Origin: Limnobacter litoralis
GTDB lineage: Bacteria > Pseudomonadota > Gammaproteobacteria > Burkholderiales > Burkholderiaceae_B
Length of the DNA: 64,000 nt
Assembly (NCBI RefSeq): GCF_030160455.1
Contig: NZ_BSOJ01000002.1
Span: 1-64,000 of the forward strand
Reading direction: 5' to 3'
Shown here: piece after piece, positions 46,491-55,735 of the stretch
Numbering within the stretch: the stretch's first letter is position 1
Layout of the letters: the number at the start of each line of letters is the position of its first letter
The notes under the pieces: generated by a model
What the model saw: the letters and a program-made list of their open reading frames with translations, nothing else
What the model was told of the DNA's origin: nothing
Database searches by the model: none
Program-made: the position numbers and the translations under genes

Positions 46491-47834
46491 ATGAAATTAA
46501 AAGCGGTAATTGGAACGTTTTGCATCACCTGTTCAATAGGCAGTGCTGTGCACGCGGCCGTAGGAGCCAGCGACATCGACAGGCTGGGCAAAGACCTCAC
46601 CCCCATTGGCGCTGAAAAAGCCGGCAACAAGGATGGCACGATTCCGGCCTGGACAGGTGGTATGACCAAGCCGCCAGCAGGCTGGGACCGGGAAAAAGGC
46701 TATGTCGATCCGTTTGCCAGTGAAAAGCCACTGTTTACGATCACAGGCGCAAACGCTGGGCAGTACAAGGACCACCTGACAGCAGGACAACAAGAAATGC
46801 TGAAGCGCTACCCGAGCTATCAGATACGGGTCTTTCCGACCCACAGAACGGCTGCTTACACTCAAAGCGTTTACGACCTGGCAAAGCAACAGGCCTTGAA
46901 AGTTCACCTGGCTTCGGGTGGAAACGGTGTCATGGACAGCGGAAAGAGCAACGTGCCATTTCCAATCCCTCAATCTGGCATTGAAGTGCTGTGGAACCAC
47001 CTGATGCGATTTGTTGGCGGCGAATTTCTGCGCTACTCGGCGGACATGCCCGTTCAAGCGGATGGTGGCTACACCGTTGGTACCCGAACCGAAACCGTAG
47101 CCATGGCTTCCGTTTTACCGGATGCCGAACGAAACCGCATTCTTTACTACATTCAACAATTGACAGCGCCTTCGAATGTGGCCGGGCAGGCCATTCTGGT
47201 TCATGAACCGATCGATCAAGTGAAAGAATCGCGTCTGGCCTGGCAATACAATCCAGGCCTGAGGCGAATCATCAAGGCACCAGACCTTGCATATGACTCC
47301 CCAGGCATTGGCGTAGACGGGCTTCGTACCAACGACGACCTGAACGGATACAACGGATCACCCGACCGCTACACATGGAAACTGCTGGGCAAGAAAGAAA
47401 TTTACATCCCATTCAACGACTACAAACTGGCTGACAGAACCGCAAAATACAAAGACATCGTGATGCCGCATCACCTGAACCCCAACTACACACGCTATGA
47501 ATTGCATCGTGTGTGGGTGGTTGAGGGTGAACTGAAGCCGGGCATGCGCCACATTTACAAGAAAAGGGTTTTCTACATTGATGAGGACACCTGGGGCATT
47601 ACCTTGGGCGACCAATACGACGGTCGCGGCGAATTGTGGCGTTCAAAAGAGCTGTTTTTCATTCAAGGCTACGATCAGATCAACCCTGTGCCAGTGGCTG
47701 AGGTCACCTACGATTTCCAGGCCAGGCGCTATCTCGTAGGTGGCCTGAACAATGAGGAAAAAATGTACAAATTCGGACTGAATCTGAATCTTGAAGATTT
47801 TTCTCCGAATGCACTCAGACGCCTGGGTAACTAG
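46491..47834 (+). CDS. DUF1329 periplasmic protein
   Basis: A protein of 447 residues with a signal peptide (MKLKAVIGTFCITCSIGSAV) and the DUF1329 marker LGKDLTPIGAEKAGN. The family adopts a LolB/LolA-like half-barrel suited to carrying lipid-like ligands. It is 24 bases after its DUF1302 partner. A shuttle role between outer membrane and MMPL exporter is inferred. Confidence 0.92.
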   Translation: MKLKAVIGTFCITCSIGSAVHAAVGASDIDRLGKDLTPIGAEKAGNKDGTIPAWTGGMTKPPAGWDREKGYVDPFASEKPLFTITGANAGQYKDHLTAGQQEMLKRYPSYQIRVFPTHRTAAYTQSVYDLAKQQALKVHLASGGNGVMDSGKSNVPFPIPQSGIEVLWNHLMRFVGGEFLRYSADMPVQADGGYTVGTRTETVAMASVLPDAERNRILYYIQQLTAPSNVAGQAILVHEPIDQVKESRLAWQYNPGLRRIIKAPDLAYDSPGIGVDGLRTNDDLNGYNGSPDRYTWKLLGKKEIYIPFNDYKLADRTAKYKDIVMPHHLNPNYTRYELHRVWVVEGELKPGMRHIYKKRVFYIDEDTWGITLGDQYDGRGELWRSKELFFIQGYDQINPVPVAEVTYDFQARRYLVGGLNNEEKMYKFGLNLNLEDFSPNALRRLGN

Positions 47835-48445
47835 GCCACGGGGACGCCGGGCAACAAAGCATCCACGATTCGGTCGAGTTCACGCATCGCGTGTTCACGA
47901 CCGATCAATCCGTCCCAGATCATTTGACGCAAACCCCAAAACGACATGATCAACATCCAGACGAGAGACCTCAAAGAATCTGAATTGGCAGTATTGCGAT
48001 CGAAAAATGTCGTCATCCAGAGTCCAAGAATGAAGTCTCGAATTTGCAATCTCAGTTGCTCCAGTTCCCGGGAGCCGTAATTCATGCCAGCGATCAACTG
48101 CCACAGTGCGTTGCCTCTGCCTTTCGGTAAATCCAGTGAAACTGCCGCTGCACACTTGATGGCGTCCCGAAGGTTCCCACTGTTTTTTTCCACTGCAAGT
48201 CGGGATTCATTCATAACCTCGAAAAAAATGAAACTGGCCGTTTCAACCAGCAGGGCATCGAGGCTTGGAAAATGTTGATAAACCAATTGACGGCTTACCT
48301 TCGCAGAAGTCGCCAATGCGCTCATGTTCAAAACGGCCCAGCCCTTTTGCTCAACAAGAACTGCGGCATTTTCAATCAGAAATTGCCGACGCTCTTGTTT
48401 GTCGAGATAGCTTCTCTTGCGGGATTTGGAGTCTCGATTTGACAT
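47831..48445 (-). CDS. TetR-family regulator
   Basis: From ATG 48445 (MSNRDSKSRKRSYLDKQERR) this protein has about 204 residues; an upstream ATG at 48484 is possible. The helix-turn-helix is ALATSAKVSRQLVYQHFPSL. It converges on DUF1329 (4-base overlap) and diverges from the GST operon. The palindrome at 48518-48544 is its likely operator, and a lipophilic ligand is plausible. Confidence 0.88.
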   Translation of the reverse strand: MSNRDSKSRKRSYLDKQERRQFLIENAAVLVEQKGWAVLNMSALATSAKVSRQLVYQHFPSLDALLVETASFIFFEVMNESRLAVEKNSGNLRDAIKCAAAVSLDLPKGRGNALWQLIAGMNYGSRELEQLRLQIRDFILGLWMTTFFDRNTANSDSLRSLVWMLIMSFWGLRQMIWDGLIGREHAMRELDRIVDALLPGVPVA

Positions 48446-48517
48446 TGCTTCAGTTCCGGAAGTCCTGAAAAAAAGCCTCGGCATTCGCTTCGACTACGGG
48501 GATAAACAAGATTATAT

Positions 48518-48544
48518 ATAAATTTGACAGTATGTAAAATTTAT
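48518..48544. promoter_or_regulatory. Palindrome between TetR and GST operon
   Basis: ATAAATTT (48518-48525) and AAATTTAT (48537-48544) are exact inverted arms around gacagtatgta. TTGACA (48524-48529) inside may be a -35 for the GST operon. A TetR-type operator is likely. Confidence 0.55.
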
Positions 48545-48598
48545 CGTTAAATTAACCAAAAAATGATTAAAAACAATCAAAACAGGTTGGAGACATTC

Positions 48599-49723
48599 AT
48601 GGCACGGCACACCCTCTATGGCTGGCACATGTCGTATTTCACAGGCAAAGCACTGTGTTACTTGCGTTACAAAAAGGTTGACTTTGACTTCAGACAAGTC
48701 AATTACATAACGTTGATGAAGAAGATCAAGGCCAAGACCGGTGCTGTGGTCATGCCTGTGATCAAAACAGCCGATGGGCAATGGATTCAGGACACCAGTG
48801 TCATCATTGACCGGTTTGAAAGTGAGACCCCCGTCAATCCGGTCATGCCAGACACTCCCCTTCAACAATTTGCATCCCGACTTCTCGAGGCCTGGGGTGA
48901 TGAATGGTGGATTCCGTCTGCCATGTACACACGCTGGTGTCATCCAGAAAATTACGTGGTCTTCGAACACGACGCGGGCAAAGGGCTACTGCCCTGGGCA
49001 CCTTGGTTTATCCAAAAGCGGGTTGCCGCCATACCTGCAAAGGCCATGCGATCCCTGCTTCCATGGGTGGGTGTCATTCCTGAACAGTACAAGGCGCTTG
49101 ATGATTGGAATGCGCAAATGATGGATGCTCTGGATGCGCATTTCAAACAGACACCCTTCTTGCTCGGCAATCGCCCAAGCCTGGGCGACTTTGGATTGGT
49201 CGGTAGCATGTACGGGCACCATGGACGAGACCCTTGGCCCAAGCGTGAATTGCTAACCCCACGGAAAAACCTGTCTGCGTGGCTGACTCGCATGACGAAT
49301 CCCGAACAATTCAGCCAAGGCGCACTTTGGCCAGCCGATGAAATGCCGCCCACTCTCGATCCGGTTTTTCACTCCATATTCCGTGAATTTGTTCCTTTCG
49401 TTAGAAAGACAGCGGATGCTGTGAGTCTCAAGTTCGCCGATTTTCCAGTCGGGAAACCTTTGCCCCGCAGAGTGGACATGATCGAGGGAAATCTGGCCGG
49501 AAAGCCATTTACGCGAGGTGGACTTGTGTACATGATCTGGATGGTCCAGAGAGCACTGGACACATTCAACAGCTTTTCCGCAGAAGACCAAAACACCATC
49601 CGCAAATGGCTTAAAAGCTGGGATGCGGAAGATCTGGTTACCAAAGCCTGGCCACGCGTAGAACGTGTTGCATTGACTGTTTGCCTTGCCGAACGCATCG
49701 AATCAAAAAAGGTGGCAGCATGA
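48599..49723 (+). CDS. Glutathione S-transferase-like protein
   Basis: The 374-residue protein is read from ATG 48599, behind GGAG. The N-terminal thioredoxin-like domain reads YFTGKALCYLRYKKVDFDF with the cis-Pro in VVMPVIK and the gamma-Glu-binding QDTSVII. A helical C-terminal domain has LGNRPSLGDFGLVG. It is longer than usual (about 220) through a C-terminal extension from about 215. A related protein starts at 63830. Confidence 0.85.
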   Translation: MARHTLYGWHMSYFTGKALCYLRYKKVDFDFRQVNYITLMKKIKAKTGAVVMPVIKTADGQWIQDTSVIIDRFESETPVNPVMPDTPLQQFASRLLEAWGDEWWIPSAMYTRWCHPENYVVFEHDAGKGLLPWAPWFIQKRVAAIPAKAMRSLLPWVGVIPEQYKALDDWNAQMMDALDAHFKQTPFLLGNRPSLGDFGLVGSMYGHHGRDPWPKRELLTPRKNLSAWLTRMTNPEQFSQGALWPADEMPPTLDPVFHSIFREFVPFVRKTADAVSLKFADFPVGKPLPRRVDMIEGNLAGKPFTRGGLVYMIWMVQRALDTFNSFSAEDQNTIRKWLKSWDAEDLVTKAWPRVERVALTVCLAERIESKKVAA

Positions 49724-50463
49724 GCAAAACCATCGTGATCACTGGCGCATCGTCTGGCATAGGTGCAGCGCTTGCACACTATTACGCCAGTCAAGGGTGT
49801 GCATTGGGCTTAACGGCCCGTCGAATTGAACGACTGGAAGCCTTGAAGACCGAACTGACCGCACAACATGGTGTTCAAATTGAGGTAATGAGCCTAGATG
49901 TTAATCGGGTTGACCAGATCGACGGGGCCATGACAACACTGATTGAAAAGCTGGGTGGCGATGTGGACATCCTCATCGTCAACGCCGGTGCCAATCAGCT
50001 CACCAAAGTCGGCAACAACCAATTGAGCGAAGAATTGGGTTTGTTGCAGACCAATCTTTTGGGTGCGGTTGCCACCATTCACTTTGCGGCGCGCTATTTC
50101 AAGACCCGCGGCAAAGGGCACATTGTCGGCATTTCATCACTGGCCTCCCTGATGCCGATTCCACGCCAAGCCGCCTATTGCGCAACCAAAGCAGGCTTGT
50201 CGATGTATCTGGACACCGCTGCAATCGAACTGAAACGCCACAACGTGGCTGTCACGAAGATACTGCCTGGCTTTGTGAAAACCGAAATCGTGGATGACAT
50301 GGACAAATACCCCTTCGTCGTTAGTGCAAATGAGGCAGCCCGACAAATTGCAGGCCATATTGAACGGGGCAGCGGCACTGGTGTGGTTCCCGCTTACCCA
50401 TGGCGATTCTTCAAGCCTGTAATGGGGAAAATGCCGACCAGTCTGTGGCGCTTTTTCAAATAA
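49720..50463 (+). CDS. Short-chain dehydrogenase/reductase
   Basis: The 247-residue enzyme overlaps the GST stop (ATGA). The cofactor motif is TGASSGIG, then LNVNA-type NAGANQ, catalytic Ser in GISSLASL and Y-x-x-x-K in AAYCATKAG. It oxidises or reduces a hydroxyl/carbonyl on an unknown substrate. Arg after the first strand (LTARRIERL) suggests NADP(H). Confidence 0.92.
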   Translation: MSKTIVITGASSGIGAALAHYYASQGCALGLTARRIERLEALKTELTAQHGVQIEVMSLDVNRVDQIDGAMTTLIEKLGGDVDILIVNAGANQLTKVGNNQLSEELGLLQTNLLGAVATIHFAARYFKTRGKGHIVGISSLASLMPIPRQAAYCATKAGLSMYLDTAAIELKRHNVAVTKILPGFVKTEIVDDMDKYPFVVSANEAARQIAGHIERGSGTGVVPAYPWRFFKPVMGKMPTSLWRFFK

Positions 50464-50473
50464 GGCCACGGTC

Positions 50474-51289
50474 ATGAAACCGACTAAGGTCCAATTGCGG
50501 TTGATCGGGTTTTGCGCAGTCGCCCTTTTCATTGGAATCATGGAGCACATCACACAGTCGCCGGAAAAGGGGCGCCTCATTCTGGTGACGCCGGCCATGC
50601 GTCAATTCGTAAGGGAACAGATCAGCGACGCCAACTCATTGGGTCCCACTGAGAAAAATTACGACCTGGCTCTCACGAGCTACTTGAACGATGAGGTGCT
50701 TTATCGAGAGGGCATGCGTCTTGGCCTGGATCAGGACGACCTGATCGTACGCCGGCGGGTCATCCAGAAAATGCGCTTTCTGATGGAAGACACGACCCCA
50801 TTGAAAGAGCCTCGTGAAAGCGAGTTGCAGGACTGGTTAGACAACCACACTGCGCAGTACCAAACTGGCCAATCCATTTCATTTGAACAGATTTATTTCT
50901 CGACTGATCGGCGAGGTGATCAGGCTCTGTTTGATGCGCGCAAAGCCCTGTCGCTGCTGCGTGCAGGCAAACAGCCAGTGGTCGGCGACCCTTTTCCTCA
51001 GATCAGTGGAAGTACAGAGTTGAGTCATCAGGCGTTGCAACGGACGCTCGGGACATGGCTGACCGACCGAATTTTTCAGGAAATGCCAGGGCAATGGTCC
51101 GAACCAATTGTCTCACCCATGGGTGTTTTTCTCGTGAAGGTCAACCGTGTTGAACAGGGTCGGACCATGACAGTGCAAGAAGCCGGGGAGCGTCTGATCA
51201 ATGACGTGAAAGACGCGCAACGTCGGGCATTGAACGAAAAGAGCCTGACCGCCTTGAAATCACGATACACCCTGAAAGTGGTGAACTGA
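50474..51289 (+). CDS. Membrane-anchored parvulin-type peptidyl-prolyl isomerase
   Basis: This protein of 271 residues has one N-terminal anchor helix (LRLIGFCAVALFIGIMEHIT). A SurA-like helical region and a C-terminal parvulin domain (ISFEQIYFSTDRRGDQA, then WSEPIVSPMGVFLVKVNRV) follow. It probably assists folding of secreted partners from the cluster. It is 10 bases after the SDR gene. Confidence 0.82.
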   Translation: MKPTKVQLRLIGFCAVALFIGIMEHITQSPEKGRLILVTPAMRQFVREQISDANSLGPTEKNYDLALTSYLNDEVLYREGMRLGLDQDDLIVRRRVIQKMRFLMEDTTPLKEPRESELQDWLDNHTAQYQTGQSISFEQIYFSTDRRGDQALFDARKALSLLRAGKQPVVGDPFPQISGSTELSHQALQRTLGTWLTDRIFQEMPGQWSEPIVSPMGVFLVKVNRVEQGRTMTVQEAGERLINDVKDAQRRALNEKSLTALKSRYTLKVVN

Positions 51290-51290
51290 G

Positions 51291-52298
51291 ATGAAGGCCC
51301 TGCGGATGATCATCGTTTGCATGTTGCTGGTGCTCCTCTATGGTCCGGGCCTGTCGCATGCGCATGAAATGGGTACGGCAGCCTTGCACCTCACCGAATT
51401 TTCCACTGGATCAGGTCAACTGAGTTTCAAGAAAACACGCGGTGTTTCGGGTGACATTGCACCTATTTCCTTTGAGTTGCTACCCGCTTGCAAACTCAGC
51501 AATGTGCACACCAGCTGGGAGGGAAAAACCGAGGTTCAGCAAGTGGCTGAGTTCCACTGTGATCAACCACTCGACAGGCACTCCGTGCTGGTGGATGGAT
51601 TCACCAGACTTGCCCCCGATCTCATCGTCAGCGCCCACTTTTTGGACGGAACTGAACGCGTGCAAATTGCCAGTTCTACCCACACACTTTTGAAGCTGAA
51701 AAGCGATACCACTCAGTCGAATGTTGACACTGACTACTTAGGCATCGGCATTGAACACATTTTGGGCGGCATGGATCACGTGTTGTTCGTCACTGGTCTT
51801 TTTTTGCTGTGGCGACAACACCAGGAGTCGCTCAAGGCACTGATCGGGCGTTTCACTGTTTTTACCCTGGCCCACAGCGTGACCCTCGCGCTGCTCGTAC
51901 TGGGCTGGATCACCGTCCCGGCTCGCGCAATTGAAGCCCTGATTGCCCTCAGTGTTCTGTGGGTTGCATTTGAACTCCTTGAGGATGGCGAGGGCAATCG
52001 GCCATTTTCCACAAACTGGGTTGTGGCGGCTTTTGGTCTGCTGCACGGCAGTGGCTTCGCCCTGTCAATGGCAGACCGTGGCTTCCCGAAAGACAGTCTG
52101 CTTTCAACACTTCTGCTTTTCAACATCGGCATTGAAATGGGTCAATTGCTCATCGTGGCAGACCTGTATGTCGCATTTCTTGCCGCGGACCGCTGGCTTG
52201 TTTTCAAGGCGAGGTATGCGATTCAGTGGCTTCTCACGGTGCTTATGGGCGGATCGGCACTTTACTGGACTATCGAAAGGGTGATGGTTTATGTCTGA
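51291..52298 (+). CDS. HupE/UreJ-family membrane protein
   Basis: A protein of 335 residues with a signal peptide, a soluble beta-rich N-terminal part (to about 140) and about six helices. HxxxD motifs GIEHILGGMDHVLFVTGL and LAHSVTLALLVL, and GLLHGSGFALSM, define the HupE/UreJ_2 family. Classic members import nickel or cobalt, yet no hydrogenase or urease gene is present. It overlaps the next gene by 8 bases. Confidence 0.88.
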   Translation: MKALRMIIVCMLLVLLYGPGLSHAHEMGTAALHLTEFSTGSGQLSFKKTRGVSGDIAPISFELLPACKLSNVHTSWEGKTEVQQVAEFHCDQPLDRHSVLVDGFTRLAPDLIVSAHFLDGTERVQIASSTHTLLKLKSDTTQSNVDTDYLGIGIEHILGGMDHVLFVTGLFLLWRQHQESLKALIGRFTVFTLAHSVTLALLVLGWITVPARAIEALIALSVLWVAFELLEDGEGNRPFSTNWVVAAFGLLHGSGFALSMADRGFPKDSLLSTLLLFNIGIEMGQLLIVADLYVAFLAADRWLVFKARYAIQWLLTVLMGGSALYWTIERVMVYV

Positions 52299-54657
52299 AT
52301 ACAAAAAATGGATGCGAATCGGACTACTGTCGTTGGCGCTGCCTGTTGGTCTGTGTGCATGCCTGGGAAATGGCTCATCCGATGCAAGCTCTTCGCCGAC
52401 ACCTGCGGAGGTGACAGCGTCACAAGTCGACAATTCGAATCCGCCACCATCCACCAACGATGGCCAAAGTGAGTTCGAGTGCCTGAATACAAAATCCACA
52501 GTGAAGCAGGCGTTTTTTGGTGATATTCACGTTCACACCAAGTTGTCCTTTGACGCCTATTTTCTGAACTCACTGAACGGACCGAAAGAGGCCTACGACT
52601 ATGCCAAGGGTGAATACGAATATCTACCCTCCGGCAATGATCCTGACAAACCGGTCAGGCGTGTCAGTATTGGTAGACCGCTGGATTTTGCGGCGGTCAC
52701 AGAACATGCCGAGCAATTGGGTACTTTCAGCCGGGTCTGTGAGGCCAACGGCACACTTCCGGATGGCACCAACCCAGCTTGTTCGGTGTTCGGTCAATTT
52801 ATACGCGATAACATCTCGACATTTATCACCGGCCAGGTACCGCTTTACCTGCAGCTCGTCACCAGCGCCGGTCGCAATGCGCCCAGCACCTCAACCTGGC
52901 AGCAAATTCAGCAAATCAATGCTTCCGAAAATGAGCCCTGTCACTTTACGACGCTGAATGGGTATGAGTTCTCTTCCAATAAGGGGGGGCAGGTTTTACA
53001 TCGAAATGTGATCTTTGCCAGCGACACGGTACCCAAAGATGTTTACAGTTCGGTTCCTCCCATTCCAACCGAAGACAACACCAACGACGAATGGGGTCTG
53101 TTTGACAGTCTTAAAGCAAACTGTCTGGATGTGCCGAAGTGCGATGTCATCACGATTCCACACGGCACCAACCAAAGCGACGGGCGGTTTGCCCGCCCGC
53201 GTGAAGCGGACACCGGTCTGCCATTGGCTCGTGACAACAGGCCCTTGACCGTCGCCGACGCACAATTGCGAAACACCTTCGACAAAAATCTGGAAATCAT
53301 TCAGCACAAGGGTGCCAGCGAATGCCTGACCGGATTTAACGGCGCCTTGCTTGCTGGCGAAGAGGCAGGCTGCGGCTTTGAGGAATGGAAAACCTTGTGC
53401 CGAGGCAAAAACGATGACCCACCCGAGTGCAAGCTGGTGTGCAAAGGGTCACCGAATGACCCGATTTTTTGTCAGGTGAACCAGAACCACGGTGCCACTG
53501 ACAGCCTGCATGATGTTCGGCCTTGCGACAAAGTGGCCATTGGCGGATCAACACCAAGCGACTGCACTTCGCCGCTGGACTATGCCCGAAATGTAATCCC
53601 CGAAGGCATGGCGCTGCAGCGAAAGCTGGGCGTGAACCCCTATCAGTATGGTTTTATAGCGTCTAGCGACACGCACAACGGCCTGGCTGGGCGCACAGAC
53701 AATAAGAAATACGCGGAAAACACGGGCCACGGCGGCGTTCTGGACGACGAACCCAGGGAGGCCTTGGGTCACTGGGATTGCACAGAGCCGCCATTACCGA
53801 CTGACCCGATCACTGGATTCAAGGTACCGGTTCACAATTACGACGCATCAAACCCATCCAATTGCAATGACCGCCATTTCAACCCGGTGGCCATCAATTT
53901 CACGCCAGGCGGATTGGCAGGGGTGTGGGCTCGGGAGAACACCCGGAAAGAGATCTTCGCGGCATTGAAACGCCGGGAAACATTTGCCACATCAGGATCA
54001 CGTATGCGAATCCGGATGCTGGCCTCAGCCACACCGCTGCCACCGGACATCTGCACAAGACTTGAAAAAGGAGAAAGTCCCATTGAGGAGGGATACATCC
54101 AGGGCGTGCCCCAAGGTGGCTCTCTGACGCCTGGTGCATCGGGTCCTTATCTCGTGGTGTACGCCATGCAGGACCCAGGTGGTCAAGAACCAGGAATGCC
54201 GCTGCAAAGCATCGAAATCATCAAAAGCTGGGCGGACAGAAACAACCAGATCAGAGAGCACCGAATCGTTCTGGATGCAATCAAAAACCCACCTGAACCC
54301 GATCAGCAATGCCAGGTTCAATACCGAGGCCCGGCTCAAATGTGCAAGGTGTTTCAGGACAAGGATTTCGATGCAAGCCTCGGTGCCTCGTATTATGCGC
54401 GAGCCCTTGAAAATCCATCGTGCAGATGGAGCACTCGCATGTGTTCAGCCAAAGGCGTGCAGTGCGACACAATCCAGGCCTCCAACGGCCAGTTTCCAGC
54501 GGGAAGTCCGTTTGCCGGCTTTGAAGGCTGCTGCAAGATTGCTGGCGAGCCTGGCACTTTCTCGGCAGTCAACCGGTTTATCACACAACAGGAGCGGGCC
54601 TGGAGCTCGCCAATCTGGGTTCAGGCAGCCCAACAAAAAAAGGACAACAAGCCATGA
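52291..54657 (+). CDS. DUF3604 lipoprotein, PHP-like metal-dependent fold
   Basis: The 788-residue protein opens with a lipoprotein signal (LPVGLCAC). Metal-ligand motifs typical of PHP/amidohydrolase barrels occur in order: FFGDIHVHTKLSFDAY, AVTEHAEQLG and IASSDTHNGLAG. Many Cys in the second half suggest disulfides and an extracytoplasmic location. DUF3604 enzymes are uncharacterised hydrolases; here the gene is coupled to an MBL hydrolase. Confidence 0.92.
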   Translation: MSEYKKWMRIGLLSLALPVGLCACLGNGSSDASSSPTPAEVTASQVDNSNPPPSTNDGQSEFECLNTKSTVKQAFFGDIHVHTKLSFDAYFLNSLNGPKEAYDYAKGEYEYLPSGNDPDKPVRRVSIGRPLDFAAVTEHAEQLGTFSRVCEANGTLPDGTNPACSVFGQFIRDNISTFITGQVPLYLQLVTSAGRNAPSTSTWQQIQQINASENEPCHFTTLNGYEFSSNKGGQVLHRNVIFASDTVPKDVYSSVPPIPTEDNTNDEWGLFDSLKANCLDVPKCDVITIPHGTNQSDGRFARPREADTGLPLARDNRPLTVADAQLRNTFDKNLEIIQHKGASECLTGFNGALLAGEEAGCGFEEWKTLCRGKNDDPPECKLVCKGSPNDPIFCQVNQNHGATDSLHDVRPCDKVAIGGSTPSDCTSPLDYARNVIPEGMALQRKLGVNPYQYGFIASSDTHNGLAGRTDNKKYAENTGHGGVLDDEPREALGHWDCTEPPLPTDPITGFKVPVHNYDASNPSNCNDRHFNPVAINFTPGGLAGVWARENTRKEIFAALKRRETFATSGSRMRIRMLASATPLPPDICTRLEKGESPIEEGYIQGVPQGGSLTPGASGPYLVVYAMQDPGGQEPGMPLQSIEIIKSWADRNNQIREHRIVLDAIKNPPEPDQQCQVQYRGPAQMCKVFQDKDFDASLGASYYARALENPSCRWSTRMCSAKGVQCDTIQASNGQFPAGSPFAGFEGCCKIAGEPGTFSAVNRFITQQERAWSSPIWVQAAQQKKDNKP

Positions 54658-55730
54658 AGAAAAAATGGGTGGGGGGAATAATCGCAACAGTGATACTGGT
54701 TTCAGCAGGCTTGTATGCCGCCAGAATCCCGATCGCGATGAGCGTGGCCGAGAAAATAGCCATGCGCCGTTTAACGTCGTCAGACATCAATTTGCCAGAT
54801 GGCTTGCACGTCGGCCTTTGCGGAACGGGGTCGCCCATGCCCGACCCCGATAGATCCGGGCCCTGCACGGTTGTGATTGCGGGCAAACAACTCTTCCTGT
54901 TCGACGCAGGCACAGGCTCTAACAAGATGCTTGCGCGGATGGGCCTGGGTGTTGGTGCATTAAACGGCGTCTTTCTGACCCATTTTCACTCTGACCATCT
55001 GGATGGATTGGGTGAAATCATGATGAACCGCTGGGCCCAGCAAAGATCGGGAAAGCCACTGACCCTGTATGGTCCACAGGGGCTTAAAACCGTGTATGAC
55101 GGATTTGAAGAAGCCTACAAGCTGGACACGGGTTATCGAATCGCCCACCACGGCACAACGGTGATGGTCCCTGACTTGCAAGGTGCCCGGCTTCACGAAT
55201 TTCAGGTGAACGGTGATGCAGCCATTTCTGTTTTACGTGAGCCCGATCTCGAAATTGACGCATTCGCAGTCGATCACGGTCCGGTCAAGCCCGCCGTGGG
55301 ATATCGGATTCGCTACAAAGGCCGCTCTGTGGTCATCAGTGGCGACACCGCTGCAACACCACAAATCACCCTCAATTCCAAAAACGTGGATCTGCTGATC
55401 CACGAAGCCTTGTGCCCAGAACTCGTGAACGATCTCGGCAATTGGGCGGGTCAGGCCAATCGACCCAAAATCCAGAAAATCATGCATGACATTCTGGGCT
55501 ATCACACCAGCCCGGAGCAGGTGGCCGCTGAGGCGCAGGAAGCCAAGGTGAGGGCCGTCGTCTTTACGCACATTATTCCACCCATTCCCGCAGCGCCATT
55601 GCGCGAGATTTTCATGGGCAAAGCCAAATCGATTTTCCATGGGGACATGCGAATTGGCTCCGATGGCGATCTGATCAGTCTGCCACCCAACTCAGATCGC
55701 ATCGAATACAGCAACATTCTGGGAAATTGA
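54654..55730 (+). CDS. Membrane-anchored metallo-beta-lactamase-fold hydrolase
   Basis: The 358-residue protein overlaps the DUF3604 stop (ATGA). An N-terminal helix (KWVGGIIATVILVSAGLYAA) targets it to the periplasm. The zinc motif is THFHSDHLDGLGE, with CGTGSPMPDPDRSGP at the start and VVISGDTAATPQ later, as in the RNase Z/arylsulfatase-like branch. It likely hydrolyses a small-molecule ester. Confidence 0.9.
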   Translation: MKKKWVGGIIATVILVSAGLYAARIPIAMSVAEKIAMRRLTSSDINLPDGLHVGLCGTGSPMPDPDRSGPCTVVIAGKQLFLFDAGTGSNKMLARMGLGVGALNGVFLTHFHSDHLDGLGEIMMNRWAQQRSGKPLTLYGPQGLKTVYDGFEEAYKLDTGYRIAHHGTTVMVPDLQGARLHEFQVNGDAAISVLREPDLEIDAFAVDHGPVKPAVGYRIRYKGRSVVISGDTAATPQITLNSKNVDLLIHEALCPELVNDLGNWAGQANRPKIQKIMHDILGYHTSPEQVAAEAQEAKVRAVVFTHIIPPIPAAPLREIFMGKAKSIFHGDMRIGSDGDLISLPPNSDRIEYSNILGN

Positions 55731-55735
55731 ACGCC

